Below, piece by piece: positions 24,824 through 33,584 of a DNA stretch of 64,000 nt. The translations under genes and the position numbers were made by a program. The notes below the pieces were generated by a model. The model saw nothing but the letters and a program-made list of their open reading frames with translations. It did no database searches and was not told the DNA's origin. Every line of letters starts with the position of its first letter. Positions within the stretch are counted from its first letter, which is position 1. Origin of the DNA: DATMGU01 sp035555315 (GTDB taxonomy: Bacteria; Pseudomonadota; Alphaproteobacteria; ATCC43930; CGMCC-115725); contig DATMGU010000041.1 of NCBI GenBank assembly GCA_035555315.1, positions 1-64,000 of the forward strand, read 5' to 3'.

Positions 24824-25324
24824 CTAGGGCGCGCGCCGCAGCTTCTCGAAGCGCTTGATCAGGCGGTCGCGCTTCAGGCGCGAGAGCCGGTTGATCCAGA
24901 AGATCCCGTCGAGCTGGTCGATCTCGTGCTGGAGACACACGGCAAGCAGGCCGTCCGCTTCTTCGACTTGTTCCCTGCCGGTGAGATCCTGGTAGCTCAC
25001 CCGCACGCGGGCGGGGCGGGCGATCTCCTCCAGGACACCGGGCATGGAGACGCTGCCCTCCTGGTGCGAAACTGTGTCATCCGAAGCCCAGGTAATCTGC
25101 GGATTGATGTAGGTGCGGACCGGCCCATTGGTCGAAAGTTCGATCACCACCAGCCGCTTCGAAACCCCGATATGCGAGGCGGTGATGCCGATCCCGGGCG
25201 CGGCGCGCATCGTGTCCAGCAGATCGGCCGCCAGTTGCCGGAGATCCTCGTCGAAGGCGACAACGCGGTCGGCGACCGCGCGCAGGCGAGGGCTCGGAAA
25301 TCTCAGGATTGCCTGCACTGGCAT
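24824..25324 (-). CDS. Peptide-deformylase-like protein lacking catalytic residues
   Basis: The product is 166 aa from the ATG at 25324, with GGAGG just upstream. It aligns along its whole length with peptide deformylase, but all three active-site motifs are altered. GxGxAxxQ is GIGITASHIG. EGCLS is EGSVS, which removes the Cys metal ligand. HExxH is HEIDQ, which removes one His ligand. Deformylase-like proteins of this type are known in alphaproteobacteria, so it is unlikely to be a recent decay product. It probably lacks classical metal-dependent deformylase activity; the true def gene must lie elsewhere. Confidence 0.85.
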   Translation of the reverse strand: MPVQAILRFPSPRLRAVADRVVAFDEDLRQLAADLLDTMRAAPGIGITASHIGVSKRLVVIELSTNGPVRTYINPQITWASDDTVSHQEGSVSMPGVLEEIARPARVRVSYQDLTGREQVEEADGLLAVCLQHEIDQLDGIFWINRLSRLKRDRLIKRFEKLRRAP

Positions 25325-25404
25325 CGTGCCTCCGCCCATATGGTTTGCTGGGGTTTTCCGCGCGGCGCTCGGCGACGAACCTGGCCGAACACGCGTGTCC
25401 TAAC

Positions 25405-26574
25405 CTACCCGACCAGATCCGCGAAGAGGGCGTAAAGCGCCGGCTGTTCCTCGAAGCCGATGCCTGGGGCGGTCGGCAAGCTCGCACGGCCATCCCGGAT
25501 CTCGACTTCGCGGCTGAACCCGCCAAACACCCCGAACTGTCCGGGATAGGCCTCCACCCCGGCGAGCCCCAGCCCCGCGACCGTGTGCAGGGACATCATA
25601 TTGCCGCCATGGGGGTAGATCGCCGTGCTGGGCACGCCATGCGCCGCGGCGACCGACAGGATCTCGATCAGGCCCGTCACGCCATAGGCAAGCGGTGGGT
25701 CGGGCTGCAGGATGATGTCGCCGATGAAGTTTCCGTACCGCAGGAAATTGTCGAAGTCTCGGGCACTGAAGAGATTTTCGCCCCCGGCAACCCGCGCCCG
25801 CGTGGCGCTCACCGCGTGATAGCCTTCGAAATCGAGAGAATCGCACGGCTCTTCAAGCCACCACAACCCATAGGGCTCGACCGCTTCGGCGAAGGCGACG
25901 CCCGAGGCCGCGTCGAAGGCGCAGCTGAGATCGAGCGCCAAGCGTCCGCCGTCCGGCAGGATGCGGAGTGCCGCCTCGATCCGCTTGCGGTCGGTGGTGA
26001 GATCGGCACCCGCCTTGATCTTGGCGTCGCGGAAACCGGCGTCGCGCCAACGCCCAACCTCCTCGCACACCGACGCAACCGGGTCCGCGGCGCCGTAGAA
26101 ACCGCCGGCCGAGTAGGTCGGTACGCTCGATCGTGGATCGGGGCGCGGGGCAGGGCCACCGAAGCGGTCGGCCAAGATTTGATAGAGGGGGCGCCGCTCG
26201 ACCTTGGCGACGATGTCCCATAGGGCGAGTTCCAAGGTGCCGAGCGCCATGGAGCGTTCGGCATGCCCGCCGGATTTTTCGCGGGCGAGCAGCAGGGCGA
26301 GAGCGCGCGCGGGATCCAAATTCGCGCCCGACGGGTCGAGAAGGTCCCGAGGGGCGGCGTCGAGCAGCCTCGGGATGAAGCGCTCCCGCAGCGACCCGCC
26401 GCAGGCGTAGCGACCGAACGAATTGAAGGCGAAGCCGACCATGGGCTTGCCCCCTTGGATCACGTCGGTGATGACGGCAAGCGCCGTTACGGTCATCTGG
26501 CTGAGATCGACGCGGGCGTTGCGGACGTTGCTGTCGACCTTCACGGTTCGCTCGACGATATGGGTGATGCGCAT
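25405..26574 (-). CDS. Enolase-superfamily dehydratase, D-tartrate-dehydratase (TarD)-like
   Basis: The product is 389 aa from the ATG at 26574, the same length as I recall for Bradyrhizobium TarD. The N-terminal capping domain shares the GFAFNSFGRYACGGSLRERF block. In the barrel I see the K-x-K motif (KIK, Lys185/Lys187), metal ligands Asp215, Glu241 (LEEP) and Glu266 (GGEN), and His322 in YPHGGNMMSLH. These acid/base residues match the positions reported for D-tartrate dehydratase. The strand after Asp215 (LDLSCAFDAASG) lacks the Asn usual in TarD (DANG), so the acid dehydrated may differ from D-tartrate. It is the last gene of a four-gene catabolic operon. Confidence 0.78.
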   Translation of the reverse strand: MRITHIVERTVKVDSNVRNARVDLSQMTVTALAVITDVIQGGKPMVGFAFNSFGRYACGGSLRERFIPRLLDAAPRDLLDPSGANLDPARALALLLAREKSGGHAERSMALGTLELALWDIVAKVERRPLYQILADRFGGPAPRPDPRSSVPTYSAGGFYGAADPVASVCEEVGRWRDAGFRDAKIKAGADLTTDRKRIEAALRILPDGGRLALDLSCAFDAASGVAFAEAVEPYGLWWLEEPCDSLDFEGYHAVSATRARVAGGENLFSARDFDNFLRYGNFIGDIILQPDPPLAYGVTGLIEILSVAAAHGVPSTAIYPHGGNMMSLHTVAGLGLAGVEAYPGQFGVFGGFSREVEIRDGRASLPTAPGIGFEEQPALYALFADLVG

Positions 26575-26611
26575 GAATGGCTTCAGTCGATTGTTGGGGG
26601 GCGGGGGGCGC

Positions 26612-27967
26612 TCAGGTCGTGGGTCGCGCCATGGGGCCGGTACAATGGGGGCCGGCGGGGAGCGCATCCTGTGTCGTCTCGGCCCGCCCGCTCGCGGCAC
26701 GGCGGGCGAATACCGCCACCACGGCCGACAGCAGCGAACAGGCGGCGAGGAAATACAGGGCGCTCTCGAAACTGCCCGTACCGTCCTTGATCCAGCCGAC
26801 GACGAACGGACCGACATAGCCGCCGATCTGCGAGACGGAATTGATGAAAGCGAAGGCCGCGGCAGCGGAGGTGCCGGTGAGAAACGCCGCCGGCATCGCC
26901 CAGAAGACCGCGCGGGTGCCGAATAGCCCGATCATCGAGACGCTCATGGCGACGACCGCCCAATAGCTCGCCCCGAACCAGCCGGCCCCGACAAGGCCGA
27001 CGGAGCAGAGAATGCAGGCGACGATGAGATGCCAGCGGCGTTCATTCAGGCGGTCCGAGGACCATCCCCAGAGAAGCAAGCCGACGATGCCCACCACATA
27101 GGGAATGGCGGAGAGGACCCCGGTCATGAAGTTCGAGGCCTGCAGCCCCTTGAGGATCTGCGGCATGAAGAACACCACCCCGTAATTGGCGGTGACGGTG
27201 CCGAACCAGATCACCGTCAGGGCGAGCGTCCGGGGGTCCAGGCAGGCCTGGATCCAGCTTCGGTCGCCGGCCGATCCGGCGGCGCGATGCTCCGCCGCGA
27301 GCGTTCTCTCCAGCCAGGCCTTTTCGTCGTCCGCCAGCCACGTCGCCGCGGCGGGACGATCGGTCATGGCCCGCAGGACGACCAGCGCCAGCAGCAGGGC
27401 CGGGAGCGCTTCGAGGAGAAAGACCCATTGCCAGCCGCGCAGCCCCAGGAAGCCATCCATGCCGAGGATGGCGCCCGAGGCGAGGGCCGCCACGGCATTG
27501 GCGACCGGCTGGGCGACATAGAGGCCCGCGAAGACGCGCGCCCGATACCTGGCGGGAAACCAGTAGGTGAAATAGAGCACGATACCGGGAAGGAAACCGG
27601 CTTCGGCGACCCCGATGAGGAAGCGCACCCCATAGAAGCTGAGCGGGCCGGTGATGAAGGCGGTCAGGGCGGAGGCGATGCCCCAGGTGAACAGGATGCG
27701 CGCGATCCAGAGACGCGCGCCCGTCCGCGCCATGATCAGGTTGCTCGGGATTTCGAACAGCAGATAACCGATGAAGAAAATCCCGGCTCCCAGCCCATAC
27801 ACATAGGGGGTGAAGCCGAGATCCTTATTCATGGTAAGGGCCGCGAACGAGATGTTCGAGCGATCCACATAGGCGACGATGTAGCCCAGAATGGCTAGGG
27901 GAAGCAGTCGCCAGGCGATCTTCCGAACGACCCGCGGCTCCAGGGACCCTGCTTGCGCGGTCTGCAT
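26612..27967 (-). CDS. MFS transporter, anion:cation symporter (ACS) family
   Basis: The product is 451 aa from the ATG at 27967 (ribosome site GGAGGAGA). VAYVDRSNISFAALTMNKDL and GAGIFFIGYLLFEIPSNLIM are the first-helix and second-helix signatures of ACS transporters, which import hexuronates, tartrate, glucarate and similar acids with protons. Twelve hydrophobic helices are present. It lies 37 bp upstream of the TarD-like gene and probably imports that enzyme's substrate. Confidence 0.88.
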   Translation of the reverse strand: MQTAQAGSLEPRVVRKIAWRLLPLAILGYIVAYVDRSNISFAALTMNKDLGFTPYVYGLGAGIFFIGYLLFEIPSNLIMARTGARLWIARILFTWGIASALTAFITGPLSFYGVRFLIGVAEAGFLPGIVLYFTYWFPARYRARVFAGLYVAQPVANAVAALASGAILGMDGFLGLRGWQWVFLLEALPALLLALVVLRAMTDRPAAATWLADDEKAWLERTLAAEHRAAGSAGDRSWIQACLDPRTLALTVIWFGTVTANYGVVFFMPQILKGLQASNFMTGVLSAIPYVVGIVGLLLWGWSSDRLNERRWHLIVACILCSVGLVGAGWFGASYWAVVAMSVSMIGLFGTRAVFWAMPAAFLTGTSAAAAFAFINSVSQIGGYVGPFVVGWIKDGTGSFESALYFLAACSLLSAVVAVFARRAASGRAETTQDALPAGPHCTGPMARPTT

Positions 27968-28085
27968 GGTGTCTCCTCCAAAGATGCCGTTTTTTGTATT
28001 TTTTTGGGCAACCGGATCGGCGTCCGCCTTGGTTGACGGACGCCGTCCTGCCGAGGTCGATAGAGGGGCGTCGGTTACGCGCGCC

Positions 28086-28805
28086 TTACCGGCGCGTGGC
28101 AGCCGCCGCGTAGCGGGCTTTGGTATCGGCATTCATGGGATAGAGGCCGGGCAGGGGAATACCCTTTTCCACCTCGGCCATGATCCAGGCTTCCATGCGC
28201 TCCTGCTCGGGCGCCGTGGCGAGCACCTCGTCGAGCAACGCCGCCGGGATCAGCACGACGCCATCGGCATCCGCCACCACGACGTCGTCCGGGAACACCG
28301 CCACGCCGCCGCAGCCGATGGGCTCCTGCCAGTTCACGAAAGTGAGGCCGGCGACCGAGGGCGGGGCGGCCGCACCCTGGCACCAGACCGGTAGATCGGT
28401 CGCGAGCACCCCGCCCACGTCGCGCACCACGCCGTCGGTCACCAGCGCGGTGATGCCGCGCTTCTTCATGCGGGCGCACAGAATGTCGCCGAAGATGCCC
28501 GCGTCGGTGACGCCCATGGCATCCACGACGGCGATGCAGCCCTCCGGCATGTTCTCGATGGCGGCCCGGGTGGATTTGGGTGAGGCCCAGGATTCCGGGG
28601 TCGCGAGGTCCTCGCGCGCGGGAACGAAGCGCAGGGTGAAGGCGCGGCCGACGAGGCGCGGCAGGCCGGGCTGGAGCGGCTTCGCGCCGCGCATCCAGAC
28701 GTTGCGCAAGCCCTTCTTGAGCAGGATCGTCGTGATCGTCGAGGTGGTGATGGATTGAAGAATAGTCACCGCCTCACGGTGCAGGACCGAAGTCGTATCA
28801 ACCAT
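28086..28805 (-). CDS. RraA-like protein (HMG/CHA aldolase or oxaloacetate decarboxylase family)
   Basis: The product is 239 aa. VVDAMGVTDAGIFGDILCAR followed by GITALVTDGVVRD contains the Gly-Asp, Arg and Asp residues that hold pyruvate enolate and the divalent metal in HMG/CHA aldolases. Family members cleave 4-hydroxy-4-methyl-2-oxoglutarate-type acids and often decarboxylate oxaloacetate. A role as RNase E inhibitor is unlikely in this setting. It is the second gene of the island, between the SDR and the transporter, and fits a step after dehydration by the TarD-like enzyme. Confidence 0.82.
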   Translation of the reverse strand: MVDTTSVLHREAVTILQSITTSTITTILLKKGLRNVWMRGAKPLQPGLPRLVGRAFTLRFVPAREDLATPESWASPKSTRAAIENMPEGCIAVVDAMGVTDAGIFGDILCARMKKRGITALVTDGVVRDVGGVLATDLPVWCQGAAAPPSVAGLTFVNWQEPIGCGGVAVFPDDVVVADADGVVLIPAALLDEVLATAPEQERMEAWIMAEVEKGIPLPGLYPMNADTKARYAAAATRR

Positions 28806-28838
28806 GTGTGTCTGCCTTCTCTTGATGCTGGGAGTTCT

Positions 28839-29624
28839 CTAAATACTGGGAATGAGACCGCCGTCCACGCGTAGGACCGATCCTGTCATATAGGAGGCGC
28901 GCTCGCTCGCGAGGAAGGCAACCACATCGGCATATTCCTGCGGGTCGCCATAGCGGCCGACGGGGATCGACGCCGTGCTTTCGGCCGCGATCTCCTCGAT
29001 GTCGCGTCCTTCGCGCGCCGCCTTCTGCTGATCGAGGAAGCGAATGCGGGGAGTGGCGACGCGGCCGGGCAGGATCACGTTCACGGTCACGCCGTCGCGC
29101 GCCACTTCCCGGGCCAAGGTTTTCGACCAACCGACCAGGGACAGGCGCAGCGTGTTGGAGATGCCGAGATTGGCAATGGGCGCCACCACGCCGGACGAGG
29201 TCGAGGTGACGACGCGGCCCCATCGCCGCTCCCTCATGCCGGGCAGCACCCGGTCGGTGATCGCGATGACGGAGAGGACCATGGACTGGAAGGATGAGGT
29301 CCAGAGTGCTGGGTCCTGACCGGCGGCGGGGGTCGGCGGTGGGCCGCCCGTGTTGTTGATCAGCACATCCACCGGGCCGAACGCGGCCTCGACCGCGGCG
29401 ACGCGATCCGCCGCCAGACCGATCTCGCCGATATCCCACCCCAGCGCCAGGGCGCGTCCACCGGCGGCGTTGATGTCGGCGGCGATGTCGGCGCAGGCGG
29501 CGGCGTTGATGTCGGCAAGTGCCACGGCGGCGCCCTCCCGGGCCAGCGTCCGCGCGATGGCGCTTCCCAATCCGCCGCCGGCGCCGAGCACCAGCGCGGT
29601 CTTGCCGGTCAATCCTAGATCCAC
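28839..29624 (-). CDS. SDR-family oxidoreductase with atypical catalytic motif
   Basis: The product is 261 aa. ALVLGAGGGLGSAIARTLA binds the NAD(P) cofactor, with a following ALADIN acidic residue favouring NAD. The NNTG motif, the STSS serine and the C-terminal GSVLRVDGG strand are normal. Where classical SDRs have YxxxK, this protein has SNTLR (in LGISNTLRLSLVGWSK), so the catalytic Tyr and Lys are replaced by Ser and Arg. It is the first gene of the island, next to the divergent LysR. It may be a non-classical reductase or have another lyase-like role. Confidence 0.85.
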   Translation of the reverse strand: MDLGLTGKTALVLGAGGGLGSAIARTLAREGAAVALADINAAACADIAADINAAGGRALALGWDIGEIGLAADRVAAVEAAFGPVDVLINNTGGPPPTPAAGQDPALWTSSFQSMVLSVIAITDRVLPGMRERRWGRVVTSTSSGVVAPIANLGISNTLRLSLVGWSKTLAREVARDGVTVNVILPGRVATPRIRFLDQQKAAREGRDIEEIAAESTASIPVGRYGDPQEYADVVAFLASERASYMTGSVLRVDGGLIPSI

Positions 29625-29719
29625 CGCATATCCTCCCTCTGAATACGGGTAGCTTCGGCTCGCCTAAGGATAAAGAAAAGCTGGAGTTTTATATGTTGAG
29701 ACGATAGTTTTTCTGTCTT

Positions 29720-30568
29720 ATGGAGACCCGCTTCCTCGATAGCTTCATCGCGGTGATCGACAAGGGATCGTTCGCGGAAGCCGCGCGCCATCTCCACGTC
29801 ACGCCGGCCGCCATCGCCCAGCGGGTGCAGGCGCTGGAAGCGGAAATCGGGGCTCGGCTGTTCGTGCGGTCGGGGCGCACGGTCGTGCCGACGGCCGCGG
29901 GATCGGCGATCCTCATGCGGTCCCGCGCCATTTTGCAGGACGTGCGCGCGCTGCGGTCGATCGCGGCGGATGACGAGCTGGCAGGCGAATTGCGGCTCGG
30001 CGCGGTGGCGACGGCGATGACCGGCATCCTGCCCGAACTCCTCAAGCGCTACAGCGCCGCCTTTCCGAGGATCGATGTCTATGTGGCGCCCGGCGCCTCG
30101 CGGGACCTCTATCCCAAGGTGCTCGACGGGGAATTGGATGCCGCCATCATCGTGCAGCCGGAATTCGCCCTACCGAAAACCTGCGACTGGCGGGTGCTGC
30201 GGGAGGAGCCGCTGGTGGTGATCTCTTCGTCCGGCGCGGATGGTTCCGATCCGCATGAGATCCTGAGATCCCACCCTTTCATCCGCTATGATCGGTCGCA
30301 TTGGGGCGGACGGCTCGGCGACACCTATCTCCGCCGCATGGGTATCCGGCCGCGAGAACGGTTCGAACTCGATTCACTCGACGCCATCGCGGTGCTGGTC
30401 GACCGTGGCCTCGGCGTCTCGCTGGTTCCCGACTGGGCGCCACCCTGGCCGGCCGGGCTTGCCCTCCGCAAGCACCGGCTGCCGGACGCGACCTTGGTGC
30501 GCCGGATCGGCGTGCTCTGGCTCCGCTCGTCGGCACGCGCGCGCCATGTCTTGGCATTCCTCGGCTGA
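29720..30568 (+). CDS. LysR-family transcriptional regulator of the tartrate-like island
   Basis: The product is 282 aa. METRFLDSFIAVIDKGSFAE then AARHLHVTPAAIAQRVQALE is the N-terminal winged helix; a LysR substrate-binding domain follows. It is divergent from the SDR gene with only 95 bp between them, an AT-richer stretch that would hold the shared operator. By position it is the likely activator of the SDR-RraA-transporter-dehydratase operon, responding to the substrate or a pathway intermediate (inference). Confidence 0.88.
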   Translation: METRFLDSFIAVIDKGSFAEAARHLHVTPAAIAQRVQALEAEIGARLFVRSGRTVVPTAAGSAILMRSRAILQDVRALRSIAADDELAGELRLGAVATAMTGILPELLKRYSAAFPRIDVYVAPGASRDLYPKVLDGELDAAIIVQPEFALPKTCDWRVLREEPLVVISSSGADGSDPHEILRSHPFIRYDRSHWGGRLGDTYLRRMGIRPRERFELDSLDAIAVLVDRGLGVSLVPDWAPPWPAGLALRKHRLPDATLVRRIGVLWLRSSARARHVLAFLG

Positions 30569-30600
30569 GCGAGCCTTCGTTCCAGACGGCGCTGCTTGCC

Positions 30601-32298
30601 TCAGGCGCTGCGGATCTTGACCAGGAAGCCGTTCACGTCCGTGCGCAGCTTGTCCGCCTGGCGGCTGAGATCGTCGGCGGCCGAGAGCACCTGCGTGGCG
30701 GCCGAGCCGGTCTCGTCGGCCGCCTCGTTGACGCCGGCGACGTTGGCCGATACTTCGGTGGTGCCGCGCGATACCTGCAGGATGTTGTGGGAAATATCCC
30801 GCGTCGCGGCACCCTGCTCCTCGACCGCCGCGGCGATCGCCGAGGCGATCTCGTTCATGTGGCGGATCGTGCCGCCGATCGCCTTGATCGCCTCGACCGC
30901 GTGGCTGGTCTCACCCTGGATGGCAGCGACCTGCGCCGAGATATCCTCGGTTGCCTGGGCGGTCTGATTGGCCAGCGCCTTTACTTCGCTCGCCACCACC
31001 GCGAAGCCCTTGCCGGCGTCGCCGGCCCGTGCCGCCTCGATCGTCGCGTTGAGCGCCAAGAGATTGGTCTGCGAGGCGATGTTCTGGATGAGCGACACCA
31101 CCTCGCCGATCTTTTGCGCCGTCTGGGCCAGGCCCTGGATGGTGATGTTGGTGCGGTCGGCCTCGACGACCGCCGTGCTGGCGATCTCGGCCGATTGAGT
31201 CACCTGGCGAGAGATCTCGCTGATCGAGGAATGCAGTTCCTCGGTCGCCGCCGCCACCGTTTGCACGTTGGACGAGGCCTGGTCCGAGGCCATGGCGACG
31301 GCGGTGGCCTGTCTGGCGGTTTCCTCGGCCGTGGCCGACATGCTCTCGGCGGTGGCGTGCATTTCCGTCGAGGCGGCGGTCAACGTGTCGAGCGCCTCGG
31401 TCACCTGGTCGTCGAACACGGCGATATACTCTTCGACGGCCTGCTGGCGCGTTTCCTTGCGGGCTTGCTCTTGCCGCTGCTCGGCTTCGAGGCGGCGCGC
31501 CGTGATCGCGTTTTCCCTGAAGACCTGCAGCGACCGGGCGAGCCCGCCGACCTCGTCGGCGCGGTTGGCGCCCTCGATATGGATGTCGAGGTCGCCGGCG
31601 GCGAGCTTCGCCATCTCGCGGGTCATCTGGGAGAGCGGCCGGGAGATCTGATAGAGGGCGATCCAGCCGAGGATGCCGAACGCGCAGACGAAGCCGGCGA
31701 CGGCGCCGACCACCAGCCACGCGCGGGTCCGGACGGCCATGACGACGCCCGCGTCGCGCGCGGCCCGCATGTTCTCGACATTTATGGTGATGAGCTTGCC
31801 TACCGCCTCGATGGCGGTCTGGCGATGCTTCGCCGCCACATCGCGCGAATAGGCGAAGGCCTCATCCGTCTTTCCCGCGCGGGCGAGGTCGAAGACATGG
31901 GCGCTTGCTTCCCGCCGGTTGCCGACGGCGGTCCGGAAGGTATCGATGAGGGCTCGCTGATCCGCGGCGGGGGTGATGGCCTCGAAGCGATTGATCGCGT
32001 CGAGCGTGGTGTCCGTGGCCTTGCCGTAAGCGGCGATGTTCGCCTTCGCCGTCTTGTCATCGCCGCCGCTGAGGATGACGTTCTTTTCGCTGACGGCGGC
32101 ACCGTTGAAGGCGCTTTCCGCCTGCAGGGCGAGCTGTACCCGCGTGGCATTCCCGTCCACCAGAGCGGTGGCGGTGTCCGACAGATGGGTCACTGCCAGC
32201 GACGCGAAGAGAACAATGGCGATCGCGACGACGGCGACGATCGTCGCGGGCACCGCGATCTTGGCGATGATCGCTATATTGTGGAATCTCAGCGACAT
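30601..32298 (-). CDS. Methyl-accepting chemotaxis protein
   Basis: The product is 565 aa from the ATG at 32298. There is one N-terminal membrane helix (about 14-33), a periplasmic four-helix-type sensor (about 34-185), a second helix (about 190-215), then HAMP (LAAGDLDIHIEGANRADEVG) and a long coiled-coil signalling domain with the highly conserved hairpin NIASQTNLLALNATIEAARA. No CheR-binding C-terminal pentapeptide is visible. It converges on the island's LysR 32 bp away and might sense the same nutrient (inference). Confidence 0.92.
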   Translation of the reverse strand: MSLRFHNIAIIAKIAVPATIVAVVAIAIVLFASLAVTHLSDTATALVDGNATRVQLALQAESAFNGAAVSEKNVILSGGDDKTAKANIAAYGKATDTTLDAINRFEAITPAADQRALIDTFRTAVGNRREASAHVFDLARAGKTDEAFAYSRDVAAKHRQTAIEAVGKLITINVENMRAARDAGVVMAVRTRAWLVVGAVAGFVCAFGILGWIALYQISRPLSQMTREMAKLAAGDLDIHIEGANRADEVGGLARSLQVFRENAITARRLEAEQRQEQARKETRQQAVEEYIAVFDDQVTEALDTLTAASTEMHATAESMSATAEETARQATAVAMASDQASSNVQTVAAATEELHSSISEISRQVTQSAEIASTAVVEADRTNITIQGLAQTAQKIGEVVSLIQNIASQTNLLALNATIEAARAGDAGKGFAVVASEVKALANQTAQATEDISAQVAAIQGETSHAVEAIKAIGGTIRHMNEIASAIAAAVEEQGAATRDISHNILQVSRGTTEVSANVAGVNEAADETGSAATQVLSAADDLSRQADKLRTDVNGFLVKIRSA

Positions 32299-32386
32299 TA
32301 CACATCTCCGGCACAAGGTTAACCGGAGGATACCGCTCAAATCTTAAGCACTTGTGTATGGTCCGCCCTTGTCGAGCGATGGGGCG

Positions 32387-33100
32387 TCATCTCAGAACAT
32401 GGGCGAGCAGCGGCGCCGCCAGCACGTTGAGGAGCCCGACGAGCACCATTACCAGGCCGGCGATCGACCCTTCCTCGCGGCCGATCTGGTGCGCCTTGGC
32501 GACGCCGGCGCCATGGGCGCCGATGCCGAACAGGGCGCCTCGCGCCAGCACCGAGCGCAGCGGCAGCCAATGCAGCAGCGCCTCGCCGAGGGCCGCGCCG
32601 AATACCCCGGTGAACACGACGAAGACGGCGGTGAGGTCGGGGATGCCGCCGATATCGCCGGATACGGTCATGGCGAAGGGCGTGCTCATGGAGCGGGGCA
32701 GGAGGCTGAGGCGCAGGGAGTCGCTCAAGCCGAGCAGGCTGGCGAGCGCCCAGGCCGAAACCATCGCCGTGCCGCTGCCGACCAGGACGCCGACGATCAA
32801 GATCGGCCAGTGACGCCGGATCAGCGCGCGCTGTTGATAGATCGGGATGGCGAAGGCGACGGTGACGGGTCCGAGCAGGGTCACCAACCAATGGGTGCCG
32901 CGACTATAGTCGCGATAGCTCGTATGCAGTGTGACGGTGATCGCGATCAGCAGGATCGGCGTCACCATAAGCGGCGTCAGCCACCAATAGGGCCAGCGGC
33001 GGTAGAGGAGTTTCGCCAGCAGATAGAGAGTGATGGTCGCGGACGACCAAAGAACCGTCAGGACGATCGGATCATTCCACCGCATGACCGGCCGATCCAT
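32387..33100 (-). CDS. lrgB: LrgB/CidB-family membrane protein
   Basis: The product is 237 aa with six to seven membrane helices and the family blocks GPVTVAFAIPIYQQR, SLLPRSMSTPFAM and GALFGIGAHGAGVAKAHQIG. LrgB works with LrgA; the pair is described as an antiholin-like system and in some bacteria as a pyruvate or organic-acid transporter. It overlaps lrgA by 29 bp, so the two are co-translated. Confidence 0.9.
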   Translation of the reverse strand: MDRPVMRWNDPIVLTVLWSSATITLYLLAKLLYRRWPYWWLTPLMVTPILLIAITVTLHTSYRDYSRGTHWLVTLLGPVTVAFAIPIYQQRALIRRHWPILIVGVLVGSGTAMVSAWALASLLGLSDSLRLSLLPRSMSTPFAMTVSGDIGGIPDLTAVFVVFTGVFGAALGEALLHWLPLRSVLARGALFGIGAHGAGVAKAHQIGREEGSIAGLVMVLVGLLNVLAAPLLAHVLR

Positions 33101-33494
33101 AACCCGATCGCCAGCGATAGCAGAGGTCGACGGTGAGCGCCGTGACGCTCATGACCATGACGGTGCCGAGCAGAATGACCGCCATGATCTTCAGGCCGAG
33201 CCATCCCAGAAACTCCTGGTGATCCAGCACCGCAAGCACCGCGGGCACGAAGAAGAGCAGCATCTCGGCGAGGAACCATTCGGCGCCCCGCCGCATGCTG
33301 TCGAGGCTGAGCCATCGGCTGCCGAGCAGCGCCAACACGATGAGCATGCCGACGATGCCGCCGGGAAGGGGCAGGCCGGTCGCGCGCACCAGCAAATCGC
33401 CGGCCAGCCAAAACCCGACCAGCAGGACGATCTGGAGGGGCCGGCTGAGATGCAGGCTGCGCCGGCAGAGGAGGGCAAGCTTGTGCGGGGTCAT
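33072..33494 (-). CDS. lrgA: LrgA/CidA-family membrane protein
   Basis: The product is 140 aa from the ATG at 33494, which has AAAGG about 8 nt upstream; a GTG at 33509 is in frame but less favourable. Four helices with ATGLPLPGGIVGMLIVLALL and WFLAEMLLFFVPAVLAVL are diagnostic of the holin-like LrgA/CidA family. It is the first gene of the lrgAB pair and divergent from a LysR regulator 90 bp away. Confidence 0.88.
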   Translation of the reverse strand: MTPHKLALLCRRSLHLSRPLQIVLLVGFWLAGDLLVRATGLPLPGGIVGMLIVLALLGSRWLSLDSMRRGAEWFLAEMLLFFVPAVLAVLDHQEFLGWLGLKIMAVILLGTVMVMSVTALTVDLCYRWRSGYGSAGHAVE

Positions 33495-33554
33495 GGCATT
33501 ACCTTTCACTCACCTGTTTATACCGCACTGCAACATGAAGAAAATGAATTGTCT

Positions 33555-33569
33555 GACTACTAAGTAGTC
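33555..33569. promoter_or_regulatory. Perfect palindromic operator between lrgA and its LysR gene
   Basis: GACTACT-A-AGTAGTC is a perfect 7-bp inverted repeat with a single-base spacer, 15 nt before the LysR start and about 60 nt before lrgA. The surrounding DNA is AT-rich. Its position fits LysR control of itself and lrgAB. Confidence 0.55.
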
Positions 33570-33584
33570 GTATATGGAATTCAT

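Noticed and set aside
30301..32322. A 673-codon open frame on the plus strand
   Set aside because: It lies antisense to the chemoreceptor gene and has no family resemblance; its amino acids are Arg/Gly-rich as expected for a GC-rich shadow frame.
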